Below, piece after piece: positions 50,947 to 62,078 of a DNA stretch of 64,000 nucleotides. The stretch's first letter is position 1. Each line of letters opens with the position of its first letter. The notes beneath the pieces were generated by a model. It was not told the DNA's origin and made no database searches. It worked only from the letters and a program-made list of their open reading frames with translations. The translations under genes were made by a program, and so were the position numbers. The stretch lies in assembly GCA_030144725.1 (NCBI GenBank), contig JASKMD010000206.1:1-64000 (forward strand), in the 5' to 3' direction. Source of the stretch: Haematococcus lacustris. Lineage: Eukaryota > Chlorophyta > Chlorophyceae > Chlamydomonadales > Haematococcaceae.

Positions 50947-51400
50947 TTTTCTTCATGACATCTTGACCATTCACAGCTTACAAATCACGTTGTGTGGCAT
51001 GGAACTGAACGGAAGCTCAGGATGCCTACTGCTGCTGTCCATGCACTGCTCATGCACTTCAGCCTGCTGCTCTTGCTGCTGCTCATGCACCGCAACACAC
51101 CTACAACCTGCTGCTGCTGCTGCTGCTCATGCACTGCACCACATGCACTGCAGCACATGTAATGCAGCTTGCACTGCCACACACCTACAAAAGAATAAGA
51201 AGAAAACTACTCCGGTATTCACCGGCGTGTAATAAGGGAGGAGCTACCGCCTGGGGCGCGGCCTGCTCCCACCAGTGCCACACACCTACAGCCTGCTGTT
51301 GCTGCCCATACACCACTGCTGCACACAGTTTTCTTCGTTACATCTTGACCATTCACAGCTTACACGTTGTGTGGCATGGAACTGAACGGAAGCTTAGGAC
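50947..51400. repeat. two ~73-bp direct repeats flanking CTG-rich sequence
   Basis: CATCTTGACCATTCACAGCT followed by CGTTGTGTGGCATGGAACTG occurs at about 50962-51022 and 51341-51400. Between them is CTGCTGCTCATGCACTGCA-type minisatellite. Confidence 0.75.
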
Positions 51401-51412
51401 AGCCTTTTGACA

Positions 51413-52096
51413 GCTCATGATCTGCAGCACACCTGCAGCCGGCTGCTACCTACACAGCCACACACCTACAGCTTTCTGCTGCTGCTGCTGCCCATACACT
51501 CCGCTGCTGCCCATGCACTGCTGCTCATGCATTACAGCCTGCTGCTGCAGCTGTTCATGCACTGCAGCACATGCACTGCTGCCTGCTGCTGCTGCTCATG
51601 CACTGCAGCACACCTGCAGCCTGTTGCTACCTGCAGCCTGCACTGTCACACACCTACAGGCAGGGCAGGGCAAGGCAGAGCAGGGCAAGGAGGGGCAACG
51701 CAAGGCTGGGAGGGGGTGGGGCAGGGCTGGGATGGGGTGGGGGAAGGCTGGGATGGGGTGGGGCAGGGCTGGGAGGGGGTGGGGCAGGGCTGGGCAGGGA
51801 GGGGAAGGGCACCGCAAGGCTGGGAGGGGGTGGGGCAGGGCTGGAAGGGGGTGGGGCAGGGCTGGGAGGGGGTGGGGTGGGGCAGACTGGGAGGAGGTGG
51901 GGTGGGGCAGGCTGGGAGGGGGTGGGGCAGGGCTGGGAGGGGGTGGGGTGGGGAAGGGGCTGGGCAGGGAGGGAAGGGGCAACGCAAGGCTGGGATGGGG
52001 TGGGGCAGGGCTGGGATGGGGTGGGGCACGTACCCTGCTGCACCCTCTACCCTAAGCTGACAACCTGCTGTTGCACCTTCCCAATACACTCCCTAT
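51413..52096. repeat. right arm of the ~0.7-kb inverted repeat
   Basis: Inverted partner of 48772-49475. Begins GCTCATGATCTGCAGCACAC and ends at ACTCCCTAT. Frames rich in GGAG/GWEGVGQ are the translated tandem repeat. Confidence 0.8.
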
Positions 52097-52429
52097 ATCT
52101 GCTGCTGCTGACCATGCACTGCAATACACCTGCAACCTGCACTGCTACACACCTACAGCCTGCTGCTGCTGCCCATCCACTGCTGCTGCTGTCCTTGCAC
52201 AGCTGCTCATGCACTATAGCCTGCTGCTGCTGCTCGTGCATTGTAACACATGGACTGCAGCCTGCTGCTGCTGCTCATGCACTGCAGCACACCTGCGGCC
52301 TGCACTGCCACACACCTACAGGCACGGCAGGGCAGGGCAAGGCAGGGCAACGCAAGGCTGGCAGGGGGTGGGGCAGGGCTTGAATGGGGTGGGGCATGGC
52401 TGGGAGGGGGTGGGGTGGGGCATGGCTGG

Positions 52430-52745
52430 CAGGCATGTAGGCAGGCAGGCAGGCTGTCAGGCATCTAGGCAGGCAGGCAGGCTGTCAGGCATTGAGGCAA
52501 GCTGTCAGGCATGTAGGCAGGCAGGCAAGTGGGCTGTCAGGCATGTAGGCAGGCAGGCAGGCAGGCAGGCCGTCAAATATATGACAGGTGGGCTGTGGGC
52601 ATGTGGGCAGGCAGGTGGAGGGTGTTGGGCGGGCACATGAGCAGGCTGTCTGGTGAATATGTAGGTGAGCTGGCAGGCTGGCAGGCCAGTAAGCAGGCAG
52701 GTGGAGGGTAGGCGGGCAGGTGGAGTGTAGGTGGGCAGGCAAGTG
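52430..52745. repeat. GGCA-rich minisatellite
   Basis: Irregular repeats of TGTCAGGCATGTAGGCAGGC and GGCAGGTGGAG units. No coding sense. Confidence 0.75.
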
Positions 52746-53476
52746 CGGCAAGTGCGGCCCAAGGCGAAAGGGCATTGGCAGCATAAAGGTTCAGTAGCAC
52801 TCCAGTCGTGTTTAACACTCCCAAGCCTGCATTCACGCACAGGCCAATGCACTACACAGTGAGCATTGCGCGTGTAGGTGCATGCGTTTGAGCATGACAT
52901 GGCATCTTTTTGTTGGTGTATGTGGGGGTGGTGGGGAAGGGTGTGTGGGTATTTATGAGTGTGCCAGTGTTATGAGTGTGCCAGTTCCCGAAGGCAGCTA
53001 CAGACGGCTCTCTACGTGCAACCATGATGTGTAGGAAGGTAGGGGATAAGGCATCCTGGGGTAGCATCCACATCCTACTTACCAAGCGGCCACGTGCCAA
53101 GCCCTAAATCAGAGGCGCCTAGCGCACTCAGACTTCCACGCCCAGGTGCATGCAGGGATTGAGCAACCTCCAATACTCATCCGCTACTGTCTTTCGCCGT
53201 TCCCACGGGGTGTCCCCCTTCTGTTGCTGCTCTCCCTGCTGTTGGTGCTGTTCGTACTCCTCCAACTGCCCATCCTCTTGCTCCTAGTTATGCTGGGCCT
53301 GGCAAGCTTTCTTCGTCGTGGTGGTGACTGGCCTGGTCGCTCCTGCCCAACCCTGGGCATCGCAGGGGCGCAATGGGGCTGATACATTCGTCTTGCCCCT
53401 TAAGATTGAGCCGGCTAGACATCGCCCCATGCAGCGAGCGCACACCATATGTTAGTGTCGCGAACAATGATGCTAC

Positions 53477-53773
53477 GGTTGGAAGGTCCCCCTGTGCGCT
53501 GGTCCATCTGTAACCGCTTCGTGCTCGCAAGCAATGATGCCACGAGCATCAACGCTGCGTTGCGTTACGCTGAGGCGGAGTTATGGGTGTGAGCTGCCCC
53601 ACCTGGCCTGGCCTGGGTTGACCAACGCCACCAGGCGTGGGCGCTGCTCCTCAGCTGTTACCGTTGACAGAGCGTCGGCAAGGACCACGCTGCGCTTACA
53701 AACCAGTTATCGACGTTTTTCGGGACACATTTGTGGCTGAATTGCGGCCATGTGTGACCGGGCGACTTAACTG
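53477..53773 (+). repeat. hAT-derived segment, inverted partner of 47376-47688
   Basis: Nearly identical to the reverse complement of 47376-47688. It ends 80 bp inside the right terminus of the composite, so the right end of an hAT element is present in two orientations. Confidence 0.8.
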
Positions 53774-54131
53774 ACCCGTATTACTTACGGATATACATAC
53801 GTACGGGTTACCACCCGTATATCCGTAACTTACCCCGTATAGTCACAGCCCTGAGCATTAGTAGGTGCCGGGCACAAGCAGGGCTTGTTGTACATGATAG
53901 AGGTTGCACAAGGTTGCATGTTCCCAGAGCTGGGCATTGCAACACCACCTTGTAGAGGACATTCACGGCAGTTGAGAACGGTTTTACACCGCTGGTGCAG
54001 CAACCATTCATGTACAAGCTATCCCCCACAAGTGCGCCATGTGGCGGGGCGCAACCCTGATCACTGGCCAATCATCAGCCCATAGGTAAGAGTTCAAGTA
54101 GATGTGTGATATCACATCCGTGGCTGTGGAG

Positions 54132-54265
54132 GCTTCATTGACCCCTTCTATGCATTTGAGGATACATGAAGGAGGTGGGCAGCTAAGCGCGCTCTGATAC
54201 AAATGTGGTCATAACCCTACGGAGTGAAGCAGCCTGTCTGGCCTGACCCCTGCCTACGCCGAAAA
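54132..54265. repeat. dispersed ~134-bp repeat, copy 1
   Basis: Near-identical to 59331-59470 (TATGCATTTGAGGATACATG, AAATGTGGTCATAACCCTAC, TGCCTACGCCGAAAA). A partial third copy is at 45893-45955. Confidence 0.85.
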
Positions 54266-54439
54266 GGGCCTCCCAACTCTGATGTTCTTGCATGTGAAAC
54301 CGGCACATGCGACCGACTGCTCCGGGAGCAGGCCGATGGCTTTAGCCCCGTGCGGCATGGCTTTAGCGCGGACTCTAGTTGTGGCAGCAACCAGCAGCTG
54401 CTTCGAAGGCATCTACGCAACTTGCCGGCCGGCACTTGT

Positions 54440-54515
54440 ATTTTTTGATACGATACGTGTATTCTTGTATCATACAAAAAATACGTATCGGTATCGATAC
54501 ACGTATCTTGTATTA
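54440..54515. repeat. AT-rich hairpin
   Basis: GATACGTGTAT at 54452-54462 pairs exactly with ATACACGTATC at 54497-54507. TATTTTTTG/CAAAAAATA adds a second pairing. It stands out against the GC-rich background. Confidence 0.6.
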
Positions 54516-54700
54516 CCCATCAGATCGGGTGTTGCAGAGCGATTGGCTTGGTTGTGATCGGCTTGGCTGGCGCCAGCGCGCAACAGCCACAGCGGAAGAA
54601 GCGTAAGCCAGAAAACGCCACAGATGGCGGATCCACGGACAGCATTGACGGCTTGCATCTTTTAGATTGGCTTGCATGTCTCACCTTTGGCTCAGGTGTT

Positions 54701-55138
54701 CCCAACATGGGGTTGGTAATCTTCATGCAAGTACTCTCTCAATACCGCACTGTTTTCGATAGCGTTTGTCACATTGGCATTGGCGGTTTAGTCCGCGTAA
54801 TCTGACCATCAGCGCTAGCCATTGCAGTCTTTGCTCGTGTACTGCCACATGTGCCCGCGAACAAATCACATCGGCGAGACGGGTCTCCTTGGCACGGTGA
54901 GCCACATCGCTGAGACCCCATCTACCTAGCGTAGTGACCTGGTTGTGCACAAATGGAATGTCCGGCCAACACCCAACGCGATGCCTGCCGGGCGTACAGG
55001 GTGTTAGGGCTTTTTGAGAGGGCCATGCGGGAGGTTACGGACGCCTGCGGAGTGCGCTGAGGGCACGGGGAGGGCCCAAGGAATGCAGCGGTGGGGTGGG
55101 GAGGCTCTCCCGTGCTGGTCGGGGGTAGGAGGTTTCGG
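54701..55138. repeat. dispersed 438-bp repeat, copy 1
   Basis: Direct repeat of 62762-63199, the same length and mostly identical, beginning with the palindromic CCCAACATGGGGTTGGT and ending GGTAGGAGGTTTCGG. A shorter internal duplication (CGGCCAACACCCAACGCGAT) recurs at about 55135. No coding sense. Confidence 0.85.
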
Positions 55139-55428
55139 CCAACACCCAACGCGATGTCTGCCGGGCGTGCAGGGCACCTTGACGGGGTGTTTGGAACATA
55201 TAGTTATACTCGCTTCCGCCGAATACACCATCTGGGTCGGCGCACACTAAGGTATCACCGGCTTATAACCCCCTTCCTCCACTGTGTCCATCACTGTGTT
55301 GCACCCGCTGCACCCACAAGAAAATGGCCATAAAATGTTTGTTCTTTACCCATTGGCGAGTTTCTTGAAACAGATTGCACATTAAACAGCCCAGGCCTCG
55401 TTCAGTTTGACAGCTTCAAAGTTACATC

Positions 55429-58400
55429 ATGTTCACCAGGCAGGTTCAAGGCCACGGCATGCAACGACCCACCATGCCCGCCCCCCCTCCACCCATCATT
55501 GCAAGAGCCCACCTCATTGCAGGAGCCCACCCCTCCCAGCCCACCCCTCCCAGCCCAACCCCTCCCAGCCCACCCACTCCCAGCCCAGCCCAGCCCACCC
55601 CTCCCAACCCACCCCCTCCCAGCCTACCCCCTCCCAGCCCAACCCCTCCCAGCCCACCCTCCCAGCCCACCCCTCCTTACCCACCCCCTCCCAGCCTACC
55701 CCCTCCCAGCCCAACCCCTCCCAGCCCAACCCCTCCCAGCCCAGCCCAGCCCAGCCCAGCCCAGCCCAGCCCAGCCCAGCCCAGCCCAGCCCAGCCCAGC
55801 CCAGCCCAGCCCAGCCCAGCCCAGCCCAGCCCAGCCCAGCCCAGCCCAGCCCAGCCCAGCCCAGCCCAGCCCAGCCCAGCCCAGCCCAGCCCAGCCCAGC
55901 CCAGCCCAGCCCAGCCCAGCCCAGCCCAGCCCACCCCCTCCCAGCCTAAACCCTCCCAGCCCACCCTCCCAGCCCACCCCTCCCAGCCCACCCCCTCCCA
56001 GCCCACCCCCTCCCAGCCTAAACCCTCCCAGCCCACCCCCTCCCAGCCCACTTATCCGCTCCCTTGCTCGCTGCCTGCTCCGCTTCCCCCCCCGCCCCCT
56101 CCCAGCCCTAGCCACCACCACGGGGGGTAAAAGGCTGAGCCCGAAGAAGCGCCAGCACCTGCAAAAGCTGCATGCCTCACCCAAGGCGGGGTTTAAATGC
56201 TGCCCTAGTGGCTTAAAAGCCCAGATGAAGAAGGCACAGGGTGAGACTATGCAGTTACGGGCAGAAGTTGAGCGGCTCCACCAGCAGCTCGATGATGCGA
56301 TGGCAGATTTCCAGCAGGTGCAGGCAGACATGGAGCAGCTGCAGGCAGCACACCAAGAGGTGCAGGGTGAGAATGAGTCATTGGAGCAGCTGGCTGAGGA
56401 GCGCACCCATGCAATCCAGCTGCTGCAGCAAGACAAGCGCCGGCTGTCGCTTGCGCTACGCAACGTTCGCCGCTGCCGTGTAAGCGGCCCCCGGTTCACC
56501 AGGCATCAGAGGCAGCTAATGAACACCCTGATGCGGCACCGGGTGTCACCAGAGGTGTTGCAGAGGTGTGCTGAGGGTGGCTATGGCATCCCGTCAGGAG
56601 CTACAGCCCAGCAGCCCTGCCCGGCTCCTGACCCACCCGCGTTGACAGCCAACTTCATTCCCACGCAAGTGGGGCGCCGTGGGAAGCATGCGGCCAGGAC
56701 AGCTGCATACCTTGCACAACACCTCAGCACAGCCAGGCTGGTGCTGCAGACACAAGTCAGCCGCCGCAAGCTGGGCATGTGCCGAGAGCTGTTCGTGAAT
56801 GAGCAGTGCCTGGTGCCCAACCCACACAGACCTGGGCAGATCACCACTGTGGGGCGACAGTTGCGCGTGGTAGCCAAGTACCTGAAGAGCAAGACCCTTG
56901 GTGAGGCTGGGCTGGGCTGGGCTGGGCTGGGCTGGGCTGGGCTGGGCTGGGCTGGGCTGGGCTGGGCTGGGCTGGGCTGGGAGGTGGTGGGCTGGGCTGG
57001 GAGGTGGTGGGCTGGGCTGGGAGGTGGTGGGCTGGGCTGGCAACTAGTGGCATGTGGGCGGATGCAATGGCTAAGGCTGAGGATGCCAACATGGGAGGGG
57101 TGTAGAGACTAGGAGGTGGTCTGGGAGGTGGTGGATAAGTGAGGGATGAGTGAGGGATGACAAAATGACATGCTTGCTTCTTTGCATGCAGAGATGCTGA
57201 AGCAAGCCAAGGCGATACACTTGGCATTTGACGGGTGCACCACCAAGCGCCATGGGAAGGTGCTCGTCATCAGGGTCACAGCAGCTGTACCTGAGCTGCA
57301 GGGGCAGGAGCAGTCATTGGCAGAGCGGGCGGGGCAGTCATGCTCAGCTGCTGCCCCACGCCTCACCACCATATTCACTGATGTTGTGGGCGTCATCCAG
57401 CTGGCCAGCGGCACGGCTGAGGCTCATGTCCGGGTCATCATGCAGATGTTGGGTGACCTCGGCCTTGCAGGCATGAACATTGCGGGCATCTGTGCAGACA
57501 GCGCCTCAGTCAACATGGGGGAGTTAAGCGGTGTCATTGCACGCATCAGCCAGCTGCTGCAGGAGGAGGGGCAGGTTGGGGTGACGCGGGCGCAACCTTG
57601 CTGGGAGGTGGTGGCTGCTGCTGAGGATCACCGTTGTGGCAGTGGTGGGCCAGACATACCTCATGCCCGAGCTGCTGTGGGCCAGCAAGGACGACGGCTT
57701 GCATGCCTTTGAGCTATACCGCCACATCCAGCAGGTTTGCAAGGGCCTGCAGCAGCCATGGGCCAACAACGCGCAGCTGCTATCACAGCTGCACAGCAAG
57801 CTACAACAGCTAGTGCCAACCGATCAACAGGAGCAGCAGAAGCAGCAGCTGGCCACCTACTTACAACAGCATTGTGCAGCCATGGAGGACTACTACAGAC
57901 AGCACTGCAAACGGCAACTGGACATGCCCCACCTCATGGCTGCGCTGGGGGGGTCAGACCCGCAGTCGTGCAAAGAAGTAGCCGCCAAGGTGGTGCAGTG
58001 TGCAGCCTTGCGCATGGACGAATGGCAGTTTGACCCGGGTGTGTGGGACCCTCATTGCACGTGGCGCCAGTTCCAACAAGACATCCAAGCCATGGCTGAG
58101 GGCAGCCCATGCAGCACCGGGTTGCGCCTCCACCTCGAGGTGTACTTCCTGGCATGTCCGACCTCTAATGCCCCGGTGGAGTCCTTGCTACAGCTGCTGA
58201 AGCATGGAGCTGGCCGCTTCATGGAGCTGCCTGCGCTCCTGGAGCATATGTCCCTGCACACGCTGAGGACCACCCTCAACAGCGTTGATGTGCATGACTT
58301 CACGCTACAGTTGCCTAAGCTTCGCACTGCGGTGCGGCACAGACGCACGCAAAGCCACAGCAGCTGCTTGCAGTGTTGGGGTGGTTGTGGTGAATGTGGG

Positions 58401-58732
58401 GGACCATGCAAGCCAGCAGCGGGTGGCAGCAGCAGCAACAACAGCAGGGTGCAACAGAGTTGTGCCAGCTGGTGTGCCCCCCCCCCCCGCCCCCCCCGCC
58501 CCCCATTCAATCCCCCCAGCAGCCATCCCAGCAGCAGGGCTGGAGCTCGTGGGGCGAAGGGCCCCCTGCATCACCTGATTTTGGCCACATGTATCAGTTA
58601 GCACTAGCTGCAATCGCCACCGAGGGGCAGGCTGCTATGGCTCAAGCGCCGGCTCCTGGCTGCACGCTCCGCAAGCGTACCACACCTGCTAGGTTGGGGC
58701 AGCCCCAGACAGCTGCCAAGCGCAAGCGGTGA
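55429..58732 (+). CDS. transposase-like protein with coiled coil and RNase H-type acidic motifs
   Basis: Exon-like blocks: 55429-56900, intron, 57192-about 57610, then a shifted frame to about 58350, and a last frame to 58732. The N-terminus is a (SPAQP)n low-complexity repeat, so the start is uncertain; translation may begin later. Then [17 protein letters not shown], a ~100-residue coiled coil, and [20 protein letters not shown]. After the intron come [20 protein letters not shown] and [15 protein letters not shown], which resemble the first two catalytic Asp motifs of hAT-like transposases. [16 protein letters not shown] resembles the C-terminal hAT motif. The C-terminus is Pro-rich and basic ([18 protein letters not shown]). 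The donor (CTTG|GTGAGG) and acceptor (TGCAG|AGATG) of the first intron agree in phase. The two later frame changes may be small introns or frameshifts. It could be a domesticated or decaying transposase; the superfamily is not certain. Confidence 0.5.
55741..55933 (+). repeat. (CCAGC)n pentamer array
   Basis: About 38 perfect CCAGC copies flanked by CCCTCCCAGCC variants (55510-56050). Open in all forward frames because the unit lacks stops; it translates as (SPAQP)n. Confidence 0.9.
56906..57045 (+). repeat. (GGGCT)n array in the transposase-like gene intron
   Basis: About 14 GGGCT copies, then three GGGAGGTGGTGGGCTGGGCT units, just inside the donor site. It is the complement of the CCAGC array near the start of the same gene, so the pre-mRNA could fold on itself. 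Confidence 0.85.
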
Positions 58733-59330
58733 CGCACGAGACATAGTTAGACAGGCCCCCAGCGCCAACTCAGGTTGTGAAGTGCGCAAGAGAGGCTGTA
58801 GCGGTCAACCGCAAGGCTGTAGCGGTCAACCGCACCTGCCAACCGCCTTTGTGCCACATTCCCGCAATCGTTTTCCGATCCGACTGCTTCTGCCGATGCG
58901 CATGCTCGTGTAGAGCAACCTAAGCGGCGCGGGCGGTCGCAGCGATGACTGCATGCCCCGAACTGGCTCAAATTCAAATTACTAACTTTGATGCTTTGCA
59001 CTGCACGGCCTACTAACTGGATAATTATTCTGGATGGGTGAAAGGTAGCTGACTGGGTTGACTACATTGTGAATCATCTAGCATATTATTTGGCGCAGTG
59101 ACTGCAGAGTTACAGCCGTCTTACTATCAACTTTGGCAAACTACGTATTTCTGCATTTCAACCAGTGCAGGCCTACAAACCAGCCACGTTTAAAAGAATA
59201 GGCCGAGAACCAGCGGCATCCGCTCAGTTTCACTGACGATGAAACTCTTTCAGATTTTCACATGAAACACTTTCATTTTCATTGAAAATTGAAAATCTGA
59301 AAAACTGAAAATCTGAAGATTCACAAGCCT
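58733..59330. other. intergenic with AT-rich foldback
   Basis: Includes a duplicated GGCTGTAGCGGTCAACCGCA (about 58793-58830) and an AT-rich inverted repeat at about 59245-59310 (TTTCAGATTTTCA/TGAAAATCTGAAA). No gene recognised. Confidence 0.45.
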
Positions 59331-59470
59331 GCTTCATAGACCCCTTCTATGCATTTGAGGATACATGAAGGAGGTGGGCAGCTAAGCGCGCTCTGATACA
59401 AATGTGGTCATAACCCTACGGAGTGAAGTGCTGCTCAGCCAGTCTGGCCTGACCCCTGCCTACGCCGAAA
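59331..59470. repeat. dispersed ~134-bp repeat, copy 2
   Basis: Matches 54132-54265, with a 10-bp insertion (TGCTGCTCAG-like) near 59428. Lies about 250 bp upstream of the LCIB-family start codon, so it may be part of that promoter. Confidence 0.85.
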
Positions 59471-59722
59471 AAACCAACAGCATGCCCGGCTTGATGGAGG
59501 ACACAAGGGTTAAGATATTGCGCGGCGTACATAGAGCTCCCTGATACCTGTGCTGCTGTTGTAGGGGTGCGAAGGGCACGGCCAATGTTGGTGGCATGGT
59601 GCATGGGCGCACGTGGTAGTAGGATCACCAACATGCGACGTGGGTTTTATTGAGCGTTCCCACACACCTCGAAGACATTCACCCAGCGAACCCAGCAAAC
59701 CCGTACGAATACAGCAAGCACC

Positions 59723-62078
59723 ATGTCTCGCAATGCTGCCAAGCGTGTGTTTTCCTCCCTGGCGCGCCAGCTGGAATCCAGCTCGTCCGCCATCGCGCCA
59801 GGCCAGGCTCTGCTGGCGCAGCGCAGTGCGGTGCAGGCACTGGGCGGAGCCACTGCCTCGGTGAGCCCTACATCGCGAAAAAGCGCGATTCGATGTCTGT
59901 GGTTTTCAGGTCTGGAAGGCTCAGTGGTGCCGGCAACCTTGTGCGCAGGCCGTGTCCAAGCTGCCTCGCTGCCCCTGTGGCCGCGTAATGTGCCTGGGGC
60001 ACCACTACAGCACCACCACCAGCCCCGCCCTGGCCGAGCCCGCGTACGCCAAGGAGGGCTGCGGCTCCAATGACCTGGTCGGGCGCCACCAGACTGTGCT
60101 TAAGCACTTTCCCACCGCCCTGTCTGTCGACGACTTCATCACCCGGGTGGAGATCGCGCTGGCCGGCTACGGATTCACCGGCGACAACACCATTGGTGAG
60201 CAGGCACACGCGACACGTGCATTGCCAGCTCAGCCTGTGGGCTGGCTGGGTAGAGGGCGCCGTAGAGAGAGCACCAGCACTTGCCCTGCCTTACTGCACT
60301 GCACCCCTCACTGCCCTGACCTTGGCGGTGTCCCTGCCCCTGCAGCCATGAGCAACCTGTGCCGCGATGAGTCCTGCATGGTGCTGGAGGACAAGATTGA
60401 GTCGGTGTTCGGCTCCTGCTTCTCCACCCACGGCCTGGGCGGTGTGCTGACCTGCGGCGTCATTGGCATCAAGGCCGGCCTGTCCCACTCGCCAGTGCAG
60501 GGGGTGAGCGCTGCCCCGCCTACACGCCCTCCCGTCATGCTGCGGCCAGCTTGCTCGCCATGCCCTGCTCCCTGCTAGTGTGCCCCTTGCACTGGTCCAT
60601 CCCTGCTGTGAGAACTGCTGTCCCTCACAGCGCGCCTGCCCTCCCTGCCTGCCTGGCAGCCTGTCAAAGCAACTGAGGCTGGCCCCTGACCTGACCCTGA
60701 TGCTGCTGGCTGCAGGGCAAGGAGCGGTATGTGTTCTTCACCTTCCCCCACATTGGCATTGACTCCAACGGCACTGTGGGGGCCATCAGCCGCCCCAACC
60801 GGGCCGCCACCTCCTCAGCCTGCGGCGCCCTCATTGCCTGCACCGGGGACCTGAAGAAGGATGGGCTGGAGGCCGCCAGCCAGGTGCCAGGCGTGCACGA
60901 CCCCCTGGAGCCAGAGTGAGTGTAAGGAGGGAGGGGACGGGCGGGGGGCCCTGGGTGGTGGAGGCTTGTGGATCAGCACCTTGGCTGTATGCTTGCCCCC
61001 ACGCCCCTGCTTGTCAGTTCATCACCCGCCCCTCCGCTGCTTGCCTGTTGTTTACCCTGGCTGCTGGCTGCCCTCCCTCTCCCCTGTGCCAGGTACTCCA
61101 TCCTGAAGCAGCGCATTGCCCGGCGGTTGCGCCATGAGGGTGCTGACAGCAGCAAGCTTGACCTGGTGGCCGTGACCAAGGCGGCTGAGCGCACCATCAC
61201 CAGCGACCTGGAGTTCCTGATTGAGAAGGCAGTGGACCCTAAGAAGGCAGACTACGCCGTCTTCTCAGGCGTGCAGGTCAGTGCCCACGGCAGCAGATGC
61301 CTTGCCTGTCAGCATAGGGCTCTGCTGGGTGGGCATGCAGGGCCTGGTTCAGTGGCTGAGGACCATGAAGGTCTGGGTGAGCTGGGTGTCCTGAAGCAGA
61401 AGCTGCCCCTGCCCCGTGCGCACCTGCCTCACTCAGCAGCTTGCGTGGTGTTGCTGCTGCTGCTGCAGATCCACAACTGGGCTGCCAACCTGGACGACCC
61501 CTCTGTGCCCTCCCTGGAGTTTGTGGGCGTGGGCAAGAGCTACGTGGTGGTGAACGGCGAGAAGACCTACCTGGACATCCACCAGGTGAACGCTGCAGCC
61601 ACGCGCCCAGCCAACTGCTCAGCCGCTAGATGAGCAGGCAGGGCACATCAGAGCCCACCCAGCCGGTGACCCGCAGCACCAGCCAGGCCCTGACGCTGCC
61701 CCCCTCGCCTCGCACCCACGGCCGCTGCCCTCACCTCACACGCTGCCCCTGGCCCTGGCCCCACAGGTGCCCGCGCTGTCCCCCCGCCAGCTCAAGGTGC
61801 TGAGCACGGCCAGCCTGTCCGACGACGCCTCCCTCACGGCCTCCTCCGCCAGCGGCATGGTGCAGGAGATCCCGCGTGAGTACCTGCTGCGCCGCCTGGG
61901 CGGGGCTGTGGGCAACAGCCACATCGCAGGCAACACCTCCCTGGCATGGAAGGAGTACGTGAAGACCACCTATGCAGAGGCTCACCCCAATGCCCCCCGC
62001 ATGGACGAGAAGGTGTTCCAGGACGCGGCACCACACACGGAGGAGGGCTTCTTCAGCAGCTTCAACAAGAAGAAGTGA
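59723..62078 (+). CDS. LCIB/LCIC-family limiting-CO2-inducible protein (theta-type carbonic anhydrase fold)
   Basis: Seven exons: 59723-59860, 59949-60195, 60346-60503, 60716-60915, 61093-61276, 61469-61585, 61767-62078. They total 1,356 nt, 451 residues, all phases matching. Family motifs: HFPTALSVDDFITRVEIALA, GYGFTGDNTIAMSNLCRDES, VFGSCFSTHGLGGVLTCGVI, GIKAGLSHSP, GKERYVFFTFPHIGIDSNGT, SACGALIACTGDL, WAANLDDPSVPSLEFVGVG. Expected zinc ligands Cys134 (CRDE), His157 (STHG) and Cys165 (LTCG) and the Arg-Asp pair at 135-136 are intact. LCIB and LCIC act around the pyrenoid in the Chlamydomonas CO2-concentrating mechanism and help recapture leaked CO2; some family members are active carbonic anhydrases. 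The first ~28 residues (MSRNAAKRVFSSLARQL) are basic and amphipathic, fitting an organelle transit peptide. Which paralogue (LCIB, C, D or E) is not resolved. Confidence 0.95.

Larger units (their letters stand above)
46131..53853. mobile_element. 7.7-kb hAT-type composite element
   Basis: The left end CAGGGCTGTGGGATACGGG and the right end, read on the other strand (CAGGGCTGTGACTATACGGG), are terminal inverted repeats. Both sides carry the same 8-bp duplication AGCATTAG (46123-46130 and 53854-53861). An 8-bp duplication with CAGGG-type ends is diagnostic of hAT transposons. Subterminal regions are rich in TACGG/CCGTA, with a perfect hairpin ACGGATATAC/GTATATCCGT near 53781-53830. The interior holds an internally deleted hAT transposase, inverted transposon fragments, a 0.7-kb inverted repeat, a 225-bp satellite and CAG-type minisatellites. 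It is non-autonomous as read. Confidence 0.75.

Noticed and set aside
44962..53460. Shared string CACCATATGTTAGTG at about 44962 and 53444
   Set aside because: Only about 15 bases with unrelated flanks; may be chance or a tiny remnant.
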